DNA from: Rhypophila decipiens
Taxonomy: Eukaryota > Ascomycota > Sordariomycetes > Sordariales > Naviculisporaceae
Assembly: GCA_033297075.1 (NCBI GenBank)
Contig: MU858073.1
Span: 186,001 to 250,000 of the forward strand
Length of the DNA: 64,000 nucleotides
Reading direction: 5' to 3'
The number at the start of each line of letters is the position of its first letter. Position 1 is the first letter of the stretch. This document shows positions 54,182 to 64,000 of this stretch, in pieces. Both the position numbers and the translations under genes were made by a program. The notes under the pieces were generated by a model. That model had not been told where the DNA came from and ran no database searches. It saw only the letters and a list, made by a program, of their open reading frames with translations.

Positions 54182-55530
54182 TCATGACGAATCCTTCAAC
54201 CTCGCACATGTAGCACAGGTCCACCACTGGCTATCCATCTTCCTACCACAAAAGGAACAAGTCCATGTTGAAGAAGCGGCGGAATTTGATGGCCGGTTCG
54301 ATCCTCCGGTCGCTGTTTTCTTCTCTTCTTTGGTGCGCTTTCTCACTGGACTGGATCCCGTCAGATCCACCACCTCCCTGGTGTTGGGCCTCTTGCCGTC
54401 CTTCTTTGACAGCTCCACACTGACCTCTGTCGACCTCTCATTCTCACAAGCCGCGCAGCATAGGAAATCGGCCTTGTTTACCAGTGTACAGATCTGACAA
54501 GTCCAGGTCAGCGGCTCGTTCTCAGCGGACGCAGTTGGTCTCTGGTTCGGTCTTGTGGCGGCGGGCACCGGCGGTGGTCCTGATGAACTCGACGACTTTG
54601 AACTTTCTCCTTTCGTCAATGATGTTTGATCCTGAGACTTGTCACCATCGGGGAACATGTCTCCTGCCGGGTTCTGAGCACTCGGCTCGACGTAGGAACT
54701 CCCAAACTTCTGCTTCTCGTCTTCCTGGACAAGCTCCCAGAGGGCCTGTGCAATGGCAGTCTCGTTTGCGGCATCCTCTTCGGCCTTGGTTTTGAATCCG
54801 TTCTGGGTAGCCTGATCAGAGATGTTGCGAATCTCGCGCTCGCTGTGGTTGGTATTTCCACAGCCTTTGAGGGCCCTGTTGCGGCGCTCGACGGCATCGA
54901 CGATAACCCGGCGGATGTCCTCGCCGGGACGGGGCGCAGCGCCTCCCAACCTCTGGCCGGAACCTCCCGAACGCTTACGCTGTTCTGCCGCGGCTCGAGC
55001 CAGACGGCGGGCTTCATGCATAGGAAGCCTCCTGCTGCTCCCACCAAGACGGTGACCTTCAGACAAGAAGCGTTCGCCGGTGTAGCCTTTCCGGATGAGA
55101 GCCTCGTACTCTTCTCGGAGCTTGTTCCAGAGTGCGTGGAATTTCTCATCGTGGGGGCCGTGGACGATATGGGCCAGCTCGTGAAGCATGGTGTCCACCA
55201 CCTGCTCCAGGGGCATGAACTGGGTCTTGTCGCCTGGATACCTCAGTCTGAGCAGGATTTTCAGGGTTTTGTTTTGGTTCAGGCCTATGAGCGATGTTAG
55301 GGTGATGGTTCATCCCATGTTATTTTGAATGTCTCCCGTACGGAGTACTTACCGAGTAAATTCGCCTGGTCGGGGTAAAACTCAGCGAGCTCGTTCACCT
55401 TCCATCCTCTGGCCCTCATGAGCGGCTTCACGAGCGATGCAATCTTTTTCAAACTGTGCAGAGCTTCTTTTTCGCGGGGAAACTCACGTAGATGTGAATA
55501 CGACAGGATATGGGGGTCATGCTCGGCCAT
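54182..55530 (-). CDS. WSS1: WSS1/SPRTN-type DNA-protein crosslink metalloprotease (WLM domain)
   Basis: Two exons, 55353-55530 and 54182-55284 (426 residues); the 68-bp intron has a GTAAGT donor and a CCTAAC branch, joining in LLG-LNQNK at phase 1. The WLM domain covers about residues 10-200. The zinc site is HELAH at 94-98 with His104 as third ligand (HExxHxxxxxH), followed by the family's DEKFHALWNKL and EGHRLGG. Downstream are a basic stretch, then two RanBP2-type zinc fingers (WTCQICTLVNKADFLCCAAC and WTCSFCGRKMDSQWWTCATC), and between them REVVDLTGSS, a SUMO-interacting motif. This matches the Wss1 plan: DNA- and SUMO-guided protease acting on DNA-protein crosslinks with Cdc48. Start: ATG at 55530 is the usual family start; the frame stays open upstream to an ATG at 55728, which would add a membrane-like segment (see findings). 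Confidence 0.93.
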
Positions 55531-57897
55531 GGCTCCGGTTCTACTCACTTGAAAGCCTGGTGGGTCCGTCCGAAGGGCTTCTTCCCAAGGTTCCCAATCT
55601 TCGGTGCTGGAAATGGATCTGGTCGGTTTGAAGAGGTAGTAGATGGAGATGCACGCGATCAAGCCTACACCGATCAATTCGAGTTGCCTCCTGTCGACTT
55701 GGACCCTTGGGAGTTGGTATTGAATCATTTTCTAGAAGCCTCCAGCCGGGAATAGGTTGGCCCCCGGTTCATGTAAGCAAAGGCAGGCAGGCACCAATTG
55801 ACTGCGCACTAGGGATTAAGCTTCTTTCACAGCTTGATTCGTACCCAACTGCGCTGAGGACTGAGGTTGCGGTCGCAGGCCGCGTCACGCGCCTTTGCCT
55901 TGCCATATTTTTCAGAAAGTGTCAACTAATGTTGTGGCGCTGGCCACTGGGACATTGGGGCTTCAACTGTGCTATAACCTGGGTATGGTAATTGTATGTA
56001 CAGTACTGTACCGCTGAGATGTGTACGAAAGTATCAACCAGAATATGACAAATCACGCAAAAGTGGCTCCATATTTTGTACAGCCTTGGAGAGGATAAAA
56101 ACCGACCTCGTCGCATGCGAATTGATCAATTCAACAAGTTTCAACACTCTCTGTCATGAGCACAACTTGCGGACGCCCATTTTAAATGATACCATCGGGG
56201 AAATTGACAAAAAAGACCGTCTCGGACGAAATACCTACTTCACACAGGATTGCCCGGCCCCAAAAATTCCTTCCTTGACAGTTGTTCACCATCACTGCTC
56301 AGCCCTTGGGCGTTCATGCTTCCATCTGCCCTCCGTCAAATCACATCTTGAGGCAACCCGATCCGATGCCAAGCCCAAACACGTACCAAACTTGCATCGT
56401 GACAGCTCGAGTAAACTGTCATTCTTGTGTCCGGCCGGCATATAAACACAGCACTGCCCCTGATCGGCCATGATTTGCAAACCGTCGCTCTTTTGAGTTG
56501 ACCTCGCAAGTTGCGAGGTCTCGAGGCATCCAACCTTTGCATCTTTCAGGCGACTTAACTGCCGAATATTACTTACATGAGTTGCGAATTTGCGAGATTA
56601 ATGACACTGGTTGAACGACATGACAAGCAATATGCTTCGTGGCTGGCCCGGAGCAGAACAAAGTGACCGGTTCCTTTCTCACCTCCAATTTCGGCCTCAT
56701 GTTTCTGCTTGGCATATATCACATCATATCGCGGCGGGTGAGGCTTGTGGTTGGCCTAACCGTCGGGTTGGTCTGCTTGACGGACCATCATGTCTTGGCC
56801 AAACAGAAGGCGAGAAGAAGCTTTTTTCTAGGCCCAATCCCATCGACATAATCTACGTTTCAGATTGACAAGCTTTTTGCTCCCGGTTTGGACAAGGATT
56901 GACGACAGTGGGGTACCCTTCTGCCGGGAGTGGCTTGCTCAGGGGTATCTTCCCTTCCAACGACGTACTTGAGTGGTACAGTAAGTACTCGGTGTACGAC
57001 CATGGAATCACCCAGGCGGCTGTTTGTGCCAACCAGCCATCCAGTCGGAGGCAGAGAAAGGTAGCAAACTTGCGGCTCCGGAGCTTCGGAGCATAGAACG
57101 AGTGGGCGACATGACCTGAGTCGCCTCCGACTCCCGTCCCTCCCCATCCCAGGTCCACTGTCGCAAGTTGAGATCGTCACCACACCAAGTCGGTGTTACC
57201 CATCACACGTTCCACTACCGTCCGTTATATGTTAAGGACCGTCTCCAAGGTTGATCGAGGACGAGTGACCTCGAGAGACTTCCCACAAACAAGCACTGGT
57301 AGACAGGTCTCCATTGATCGCCTAGTTTGCCCATGCTTTAATCTATTAGATACCTAACAAGAAAACAATGATGATCTTCCCAGTCTCCAATGGAAAACCC
57401 AACGAGGCAAAACTGCTCCTCCTAACACCGGCGCTTTGATTTCTGCCTTGATCTCAATGCCATCCAAGCGGATCGCTGCGGGTACACAAACGAATCACGT
57501 TGCTGCTCCTTGCTCCATGGCCCTATGTGGTGCATGGTACCTGTTTTCCGTCCGTTGTCGCCCCTGTTGATCACTCAAGGAAATCATGTTTGCTTCGGTC
57601 CACGACATCCGGGGGCCTGCTTTCATTATGCGTAAATGAGCCCGCCGGCATGTTGTTGGTCACCGAGGATGGTTCTTGTTCTTCATGATCAACTGCCCAG
57701 CCCGCTCCTTCAGTCTCGTTCTTCTGCTGGTTCCCTCCATATTTATTTCCTTCCGTTTGCTTTGTTTGCCTTTTATACGTCCTTCATTCTACATCTTTCT
57801 TGCTAGTCCCTCGTTACCAAACCATCCAGCCAGCACTCTCTGGTATCCTCTCGCTCTCCTGTAGCTCTTCCCGGCTACTCTTACCCTCCCTTCCACA
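55531..57897. other. Intergenic: divergent region of WSS1 and aspartic protease genes
   Basis: About 2.4 kb. The first 198 bases carry the possible in-frame WSS1 extension. A 21-base perfect palindrome lies at 56500-56520. From about 57670 to 57895 the sequence is strongly pyrimidine-rich, with a TTTATAC word near 57772, as expected for the core promoter and leader of the aspartic protease gene. No gene is supported in between. Confidence 0.55.
56500..56520. repeat. Perfect palindrome with 10-base arms
   Basis: GACCTCGCAA, one spacer base, then TTGCGAGGTC. About 970 bases upstream of the WSS1 start and 1.4 kb upstream of the aspartic protease gene. GTTGCGA recurs at 56580-56595. Confidence 0.85.
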
Positions 57898-59304
57898 ATG
57901 AAGCTCAACGGCGTCTCTGCCTTTGCGGCATCCCTCCTTCTCTCGGCAGTCCCCTTTGCATCGGCACGCCCCAGAGTAGTCCAAGTCAACCCCTCCGACC
58001 TGGCCATCACCACCTTGGGAGGTAAATCCTTCAAAGTCTCCCAGGTTTACAACACCAACTTCAGCCAGAAGGGCAAAGGACCTCGTGCCGTCGCCAAAGT
58101 CTACCAAAAATACGGCCTCGACGTGCCCCAAAACCTTGTCCAGATTCTCCAAGCTCTCCTCAAAGAGCTAGACCTCGATGACACACCCAATCGCAGCTTC
58201 TCCTCCTCAAGGCGACCCCTAACAGCAGGAACAGGAAATGGCACATTCTACGGCAACGGTACCGACGGCCAAGGCGAAGTCTCGGCCACTCCTCAACTCT
58301 TCGACGTGCAATACCTCGCCCCCGTTCAAATCGGAACCCCCCCTCAGACCTTGATGCTCAACTTTGACACTGGCTCCTCCGACCTCTGGGTATTCAGCTC
58401 CGAGACCCCGGCAAGCCAACAAAAAGGACATACAGTCTTCAACATCAACGCCAGCACGACGGCCGAGTTTCTTGCCGGTCATACCTGGAGCATCCGGTAC
58501 GGCGATGGTTCCGGCTCGTCAGGGAATGTCTACATGGACACTGTATCCATCGGCGGGGTCCAAGTAGACCGACAAGCCATCGAGTCCGCTACCCGGGTCT
58601 CAAGAAGCTTTACCAACGACAACGCTTCTTCCGGTCTGGTCGGGCTCGCATTCGACTCGATAAACCAAGTCAACCCCTCCCCACAAAAGACATTCTTTTC
58701 CAACGCGCTAGAAGCCCTCGCCATGCCACTGTTCTCAGCCAACCTCAAAAAAGCCGAGCCAGGAAACTACAACTTTGGATTCATCGACCAAACAGAATTC
58801 ACAGGCCCGCTTTCATTCATAGAAGTCAACTCCACCGCCGGATTCTGGCAATTCGAAGTCGACGGCTTCACCCTCGGCTCTTCTTCTTCCAACTCGACAA
58901 ACCTTACAGCACCACAAGTATCCGCCCCCCACGACGCAATAGCAGACACGGGAACAACCCTCCTCATGCTGCCCCAGTCAATAACATCAGCATATTACGC
59001 CGCCGTCCCATCAGCACAAGAGAGTCTCGAAACAGGAGGCTGGGTCTTTTACTGTAACGAGACATTACCCGATCTAACGCTCAATATCGGAACATACAAG
59101 GCGGTTATCCAGGGGGAATTGATCAACTTTGCGCCGGCAGATACACATAGTTTCGAGACTGCGACGGTTTGCTTTGGCGGGATTCAGAGTGCCGAGGGGT
59201 TCCCGTTTGCGATTTATGGGGATATTTGGTTCAAGAGCCAGTTTACTGTCTTTCAGGCTGGACCCGGGGAGCCGAAATTGGGGTTTGCGCCTAAAGAAAT
59301 TTGA
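57898..59304 (+). CDS. Secreted pepsin-like aspartic protease (family A1)
   Basis: Single exon, 468 residues. Residues 1-23 are a signal peptide (MKLNGVSAFAASLLLSAVPFASA). A propeptide of about 85-110 residues follows, ending near a Ser/Gly-rich stretch. The mature enzyme has both catalytic motifs: FDTGSS (Asp157) and ADTGTT (Asp350), with the flap WSIRYGDGSGSSGNVYMDTV and IYGDIWFKSQFTVF near the end, as in penicillopepsin/endothiapepsin-type enzymes. Several N-glycosylation sequons are present. No hydrophobic C-terminal tail is seen, so I infer a soluble extracellular enzyme rather than a GPI-anchored yapsin. Family specificity is for bonds between hydrophobic residues at acid pH. The gene is preceded by a long pyrimidine-rich leader; convergent with the STR2-type gene. 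Confidence 0.95.
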   Translation: MKLNGVSAFAASLLLSAVPFASARPRVVQVNPSDLAITTLGGKSFKVSQVYNTNFSQKGKGPRAVAKVYQKYGLDVPQNLVQILQALLKELDLDDTPNRSFSSSRRPLTAGTGNGTFYGNGTDGQGEVSATPQLFDVQYLAPVQIGTPPQTLMLNFDTGSSDLWVFSSETPASQQKGHTVFNINASTTAEFLAGHTWSIRYGDGSGSSGNVYMDTVSIGGVQVDRQAIESATRVSRSFTNDNASSGLVGLAFDSINQVNPSPQKTFFSNALEALAMPLFSANLKKAEPGNYNFGFIDQTEFTGPLSFIEVNSTAGFWQFEVDGFTLGSSSSNSTNLTAPQVSAPHDAIADTGTTLLMLPQSITSAYYAAVPSAQESLETGGWVFYCNETLPDLTLNIGTYKAVIQGELINFAPADTHSFETATVCFGGIQSAEGFPFAIYGDIWFKSQFTVFQAGPGEPKLGFAPKEI

Positions 59305-59745
59305 GAAGAACTATGCACAGAGTCTGATTGCTGGATTGGAAGTAAAGCGAGGAGTGGACTGGGTGACCTGGATGGTCGGTGGTGATCTCATGAGGGTATA
59401 CCGGCATTGGTTTGGGGGAATAGGGGCATATTTCGATCATTGAATCGACCTCTTTTGGAATGGTTAATCACGCCATTTTATCATTCTTTTCAATTGAGGA
59501 TTGCCGCGTGGACTTGCGACAGACAGACGGGAGGTCCTCTACATAGACTCATGTAGACGAGAGCCGGATATCATTGCCACCACCTGATAGACGATTTTTA
59601 AGGCTTTGCTTGGCTCCGATGTAACCATCGGTATTCTATTTTGCATTTCTATCTACGTACGTATTGACTCCAAGCGCCTGGTGGGTGGTGAAGGGACGTC
59701 GTCGAACTCGACCCTCTCAAGTCTGTTTAAGAAGACTCCAAGTCC
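59305..59745. other. Intergenic between convergent aspartic protease and STR2-type genes
   Basis: About 440 bases of facing 3' ends. I see no other feature. Confidence 0.6.
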
Positions 59746-61708
59746 TCACTCCTCCTCAGAAGAAGAAGAAGAAGCAGCCCCCAAAGCATGCCTAAAAACC
59801 GCCACCAGCTCTTCTTCATCTTCCAACCCAACACTAACCCTAACCTGCTCCAAATTAAGCCCATAGCCAATATGATATCCCTCCTTTACATATTCCTCAC
59901 TGCCCCAGACCATCTCGTTATACGGCATAGCAAGCGTCAAATGTGCGCCCAAATGCGGCCCTTTATGAACATGCAGGTTATCAAAGAAGGCGATGGCCGT
60001 TGGCTTGTCGACGAACTCGATGGATAAGAGACATCCGTAGCCTGGCTCGAATAATTCTTCTTTCTCTTCCTTTGAGGCGGGACGGCGGCGCAGGGATTTC
60101 TGGTAGTTGGCCAAGGTGGGTGAGTAAGTTGGGTACAGCACCGTTTTGACGATTGGTTTGTTATTTGGGTCGGCTGAAGAGGAGGAGGAGTAGGAAGCAG
60201 CCAGGTCGGCGATGGCTTGTGCGTTGCGGTTTAGGATCTTGCTGCGGGCGAGGTAATCGTCGCTGTTGGAGAGGAGCTTGATTGCGTCGGCGGCGTAGAG
60301 CTCGTTTCTGTGCGAGGCTGTGAGGGCTGGCTTGAGGAAGGTCTTGTAGAATGGCAGGGTGGGATTCAAGACGATGGAGCCGGCCATTACCTTTGGGTTG
60401 GTTCATGCTGTGTTAGCATGTGGCTACCTACATATGGCTGTATTGATGATAGGAGATGACTTACATTCGCATACCCGCTAAACGACTTTGTCAACGACGA
60501 GACAATGACATCCGCCACGGGGAGGAGGTCGACGTTGCAGAACGAGCCGACGGTATCGTCCACCACGATGGGGAAGCCGTACTTGTCGGCCTATTCCCAA
60601 GCATTCTCACGGTCAGCACCTTGCCCCTTATTTCAACAAACAAGGGAAAAAAAAAAAAAAAAAACCAACTTACCCATCCCCTCAACCGTTCCAAATCCAC
60701 ACTCACCAAGAGCGGATTACTTGGGAACTCGACAAACAAATAACTTATCCTCCCGCCCTGCCCAAAGTGAAACTCCAACCAGTCCTCAATCTCATCCAGC
60801 TCTTGCCGAGTCTCGACCTTGCCAAAGTGCTTGAACCCCCCAGCAGGCGCCTCTTCCTCAAATACATGCCAGCTGTTATGGAATACCGATCCCAAGACCA
60901 AGACTGTTCCCTTCCTCCTTTTCTCCTCCTCAGTCGACACCTCCTCTCGCAGATCATCAGTCTTTCCCGTGAGAATCCCATGCAGGTAGTATATCCCCGC
61001 CATACCAGTCCCATACAGGAATACATCCTCATTACTCAACTTCTCCGCCCCCTCAGGAACACGAGAACCCCGCTTCATCAAACCCACAATCCGTTCCCTC
61101 AGCGCAAAATGCGCATCACCATCAACCAGCCAAGTACCCTCAGGAATTCCCTTGGAAACATCAAGATCGCCCCCCGTAGCTTCAAACTCAACCACCCTAA
61201 ATCCCTTTTTCTCATCTTGCTCAATCAAACCAAGTATATCCCCCGCCAACCTTGTAGATATTCCCGTCCCATGATTCTGCCATAATCCCATAATACCACT
61301 TCCCTTTTTAGCAGGAAAAACAAGCACATAGAGTCTCGTACCCCTAATATCCACCACCCGGAATTTCAACTCGTCAGGCGATATTTTCGTCCCATCAGCT
61401 TCATTCGCTTTTCGATGACAAGAGAAGGCATACTCCACTGCGGCGGGGAAAATCTCGGGGTGAAGAAAAGGCAGACAGGAATAATCTTCGGGCAGGGAGA
61501 GTTTAGAGTGGATGGCTTTGCAGAGGGACGAGGCTTGGTTCCAGGGCCCGAAACGGGGATACATGGAGACCATTTGCGCAAAGAGGGATGCGTCTTTGTT
61601 GCGGAAGCGGATCGCGTGGTCCCATGTTGGTGCGTGGAGGGTTATCGTGTGGTCAGCTTGTGGGGGGAGGGAGTGTCCTATGGGAGTGGTGATGGGGTGG
61701 ACTGGCAT
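59746..61708 (-). CDS. STR2: Cystathionine gamma-synthase family PLP enzyme (STR2/met-7 type)
   Basis: Three exons: 60674-61708, 60465-60590 and 59746-60390 (601 residues); introns of 83 and 74 bp, both phase 0 with GTAAGT donors. The long N-terminal part (about 1-180) begins [35 protein letters not shown], the extension typical of fungal STR2-like proteins and absent from bacterial enzymes. The PLP half has YGTGMAGI, the family's Tyr/Gly start, [13 protein letters not shown], the Schiff-base lysine in [17 protein letters not shown] (Lys380), and an NxxGxxLS-like end ([12 protein letters not shown]). Yeast STR2 makes cystathionine from cysteine and O-acetyl- or O-succinyl-homoserine in transsulfuration. 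Paralogues of unknown reaction exist in this family, so the exact reaction is inferred. The protein ends in a Ser/Glu run. Confidence 0.85.
60647..60664. repeat. A18 homopolymer inside STR2 intron 1
   Basis: Eighteen A on the plus strand, i.e. T18 on the gene strand, starting nine bases after the intron's donor GTAAGT. Prone to length change. It lies near the 5' splice site, not next to the acceptor. Confidence 0.95.
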
Positions 61709-62794
61709 CTTGACGGTGTTGTTGTTTTTGCGGTTGATTTTGTGTTATTTATGTAGGTGTTCTGGATAGTAGTGACGGTGGTGGTGGTGGTGGTAAGGTG
61801 GTTCTTGATGTTGAGGAGCTCTGTGTGTGTGACAAAGGGGCAGGAAAAAAAGAGTATTTTGTCAAGGTGAAGATGAGAGGTCTTGGAGCCTTTGAAATGC
61901 CATGTGAAATCAATCTGATGCGATCCAGCCAGTCGTCGAGGTTCTCAGTTCTCGGTTTTCACCCCAAGATCACGGGTAGATTGGATTTCACTGTATGTAT
62001 ATATCGTATATTGGAGTGGCGTGAGCAACAAAGGAGGTAGTACGCAAGTATATATATACGGTACCTCAAGGTGAGACATGACACATCCACTCACCCGAAA
62101 ATCCATTCACTCTCGTGGATACGTGCCCGAGTTCTGGAACAACTCAGTCCAGATATGACTCCATATTAATCGCCATGCCAAGGCCGCGCCCTATGCGTGA
62201 ACCCCGACGTTTCGAAACCTTCTCAGCCCGGAGGCTCCGGTGGAAAAGCTGAACGCCGGATCCTACCTGTCGGCATTCAGGTCGCCGATGTCAACACGAG
62301 GTATGAAGTTGTGCTCATAGTATGACAGCTTCGACTGCCGGGATCCAGTTTGCTATTTCTGACTAATATCATTGCATCGCTGGCGGAATGCCGAATGATT
62401 GCATGCTGTATGTTTTTCAGCCTCAGTGACCTCTTGGGTTACTACTGCAGTAAGGGGCGGCGAGAGGTAATGAGCGAATAAAAGTAAACGCTGTGGGGTG
62501 ATTGGTCAATTCAACACTTATAACCGATCGAGTCAACTCATACGGAAGCGACATCTATGCGTTCGGTGTAAGCACCGCCCTCCTCTCAATAACTCCAGTG
62601 CTACCATGATACACCTCGTCTTCGGTCCCTATATATACAGAAAATGCTAAAAAAGGATTAAGAGGCCCCCAAGTCCGTGATGCATTGTGATCCACCATCC
62701 GTCCCAGTCTGACACCCCGGGCCTTCGCTTCCACGCCATATCCTTTCCGTCTACCCAAGTTCTACATACCACCTACACAGGGCATAGTCAAGGA
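61709..62794. other. Intergenic between VTC4 and STR2-type genes
   Basis: About 1.1 kb between two minus-strand genes. A GGT trinucleotide run lies at about 61777-61794. No gene, RNA or mobile element recognised. Confidence 0.6.
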
Positions 62795-64000
62795 TCACCA
62801 CAACTCCCGGCTCCGTCCCTCAAACGCAAAATTAAGTGCTACCGCCACAAACAGCGCTCCGCAAAGCGCACTAGGACCCAGCTTATCATAGTACTTGGCC
62901 GCTTTCCGTCGTCGGATTGCGTCGCTCCTGTACAGATACACTCCCACCGCATACAAAAGCGAGCAGATCGCGAGGATAGTAAACGCCGTGGCGGCAATAA
63001 ATGACGGCATGCCGCCCTGTTTGGTGCCGAAATTCAGGAGCGTCACAGCAATGGTGCTCACGTAGATGGAGTATTCGAGCTGTGGAGAGAAGCTGGTTAG
63101 CTGGTGATCAGATGAAAGGTTCCAAGCATGAGAGTTACTTACCCATCCCAAGAACGTCCTCTCGGCCGCGAAATACACCTTTGGCTCGACACGGACGGGA
63201 ACATAGATCTTCTTTCCCGGCGGGGCCTTGATCCTTTGCGTCTGGATCTCGCCTGTCCCCAAGAGAGACTCGAGTCTCTGATTACGAGGCACCGTGGTAG
63301 CCCGCGGCCGCGGGATAATCGCCTCGAGGGCCGTCAATGTCGCGTGACCCACTGTGTTCGCCGTCGTTTGGGCAAGCGTGGAATAATATGTCCACCCGCC
63401 TACTCTTCTGGCCTCCTCCAATCGATCCTCGTCCGGTTCATCGTCCGAATCATAGAGATAAGTATCCTCGTTAGTAGGTCCCAACGCTGTCTGTTCTTCC
63501 ACGTCGGCTGCTAATATCTGGCCTCGGCCACGAGCAGCCCCCTGCGCGCTCGACTCGGCACCGCCGTTGCGGCCGTTAGAGGCACCTTGCGGCTCTTCGT
63601 CCGAGTCGTAGTCATCGTCTTCATCGTCCGATGTAGATGTCGTGGCGGACTGTCCTGCTCTCTGAATACCAAAGTCATGCGTCACGGGCTTCCGAATATC
63701 CACGCCCATCTGGGGCAGCCAGTACGGCAGGAGGTGAATCTGCTTGGGAAACAGACACGCCGTGCCATGAATAAACTTTGAGAACTTGGGTACGGCTTCG
63801 ACCAAGTGGCTGGCGATCAGCTGCCGGACCCATTCGGGCGGTTCCTGGCCTAGCTGGGTCTGTAGCTTGACTTCCAAAATCGCATAGGGGAACCTGACGA
63901 TGTCTCCTGGCGGTAGCTGCGAAAAGGGATAATCAATGCCAATGTCCATGCGTCTCCAGTTATCTCCAGATCTGATGTTGCCGTCAGTGTTGTCTTCCCT
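62795..64000 (-). CDS. VTC4: Vacuolar transporter chaperone subunit VTC4 (polyphosphate polymerase), C-terminal part, cut by window edge
   Basis: Exons 63143-64000 (open to the window edge) and 62795-63079; the 63-bp intron has a GTAAGT donor, an AGCTAAC branch and a CACAG acceptor. The intron contains no stop and its length is divisible by three. Upstream residues NIRSGDNWRRMDIGIDYPFS continue off the window. FPYAILEVKLQTQLGQEPPEWV..LIASHLVEAVPKFSKFIHG is the end of the VTC tunnel domain, with the Glu of EVK and the Lys of KFSKF that serve metal and polyphosphate binding in catalytic Vtc4, which favours VTC4 over VTC2/3. An acidic linker with DDEDDDYDSDEE follows, then a basic stretch, and after the intron the VTC membrane domain with three hydrophobic segments (YVSTIAVTLLNF, FIAATAFTILAICSLLYAVGVYLY, ALCGALFVAVALNFAF). 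Role: polyphosphate synthesis from ATP with export into the vacuole. Confidence 0.88.
   Translation of the reverse strand, partial: REDNTDGNIRSGDNWRRMDIGIDYPFSQLPPGDIVRFPYAILEVKLQTQLGQEPPEWVRQLIASHLVEAVPKFSKFIHGTACLFPKQIHLLPYWLPQMGVDIRKPVTHDFGIQRAGQSATTSTSDDEDDDYDSDEEPQGASNGRNGGAESSAQGAARGRGQILAADVEEQTALGPTNEDTYLYDSDDEPDEDRLEEARRVGGWTYYSTLAQTTANTVGHATLTALEAIIPRPRATTVPRNQRLESLLGTGEIQTQRIKAPPGKKIYVPVRVEPKVYFAAERTFLGWVSNSHAWNLSSDHQLTSFSPQLEYSIYVSTIAVTLLNFGTKQGGMPSFIAATAFTILAICSLLYAVGVYLYRSDAIRRRKAAKYYDKLGPSALCGALFVAVALNFAFEGRSRELW

Noticed and set aside
1..64000. CRISPR array, rRNA, tRNA, intact transposon or integrated virus
   Set aside because: None of the expected repeats, conserved RNA motifs, terminal repeats or replicase/transposase motifs were seen; hand reading could miss a diverged tRNA.

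Overview
The window is nuclear DNA of a filamentous ascomycete (Pezizomycotina; a Sordariomycete-like fungus is my best guess, but the species cannot be told from this sequence). The evidence is short introns (about 52-102 bp) with GTRNGT donors and CTAAC/CTGAC-type branch points, pyrimidine-rich promoters, an E(z)-type KMT6 methyltransferase, a PPZ/pzl-1-type phosphatase, eisosome proteins, and one AT-dominated block that looks like a RIP-decayed repeat. The genes are mostly conserved housekeeping genes, separated by large intergenic spaces. I see no bacterial-type operon, CRISPR array, tRNA, rRNA or intact transposon.

Layout. RAD2/XPG nuclease (1-1586, minus, cut by the left edge); NatC auxiliary subunit NAA38 (2185-2929, plus); eisosome core PIL1 (3716-5019, minus); H3K27 methyltransferase KMT6 (6372-10182, plus); PPZ-type phosphatase (11896-13615, minus); a 6.3-kb stretch without a convincing gene; SUR7/PalI membrane protein (19903-21030, plus); membrane-anchored 3-beta-HSD-like SDR (22221-23965, minus); DUF7707 GPI-anchored wall protein (26283-27013, plus); RBR E3 ubiquitin ligase (29792-32233, plus); ABCC-type ABC transporter (34744-39809, minus); SAS4 (41379-43049, plus); TFIID subunit TAF2 (44545-49302, plus); AT-rich relic block (about 50.15-50.87 kb); secreted orphan (51017-52157, plus); APC/C subunit CDC26 (52554-53501, minus); WSS1/SPRTN-type DNA-protein crosslink protease (54182-55530, minus); secreted pepsin-like aspartic protease (57898-59304, plus); STR2-type cystathionine gamma-synthase family enzyme (59746-61708, minus); VTC4-type polyphosphate polymerase subunit (62795-64000, minus, cut by the right edge).

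The neighbours do not form a metabolic cluster. Loose themes are chromatin and transcription (KMT6, and SAS4 beside TAF2), DNA repair (RAD2, WSS1), ubiquitin and the cell cycle (RBR ligase, CDC26), and the plasma-membrane eisosome (PIL1 and SUR7 about 15 kb apart). Exon boundaries were placed by hand from splice signals, reading phase and family continuity.

I found no clear new multi-gene system. The most unusual observations are a coding-like, in-frame 49-codon extension after the UAG stop of NAA38; two in-frame introns without stops (SAS4, VTC4) that naive ORF calling would translate; a KMT6 tail carrying two near-identical AT-hook-like basic modules; a TM-like in-frame N-terminal extension on the WSS1 protease; and several inverted or direct repeats in intergenic DNA (24.3, 43.6-43.8, 21.1 and 34.0 kb).
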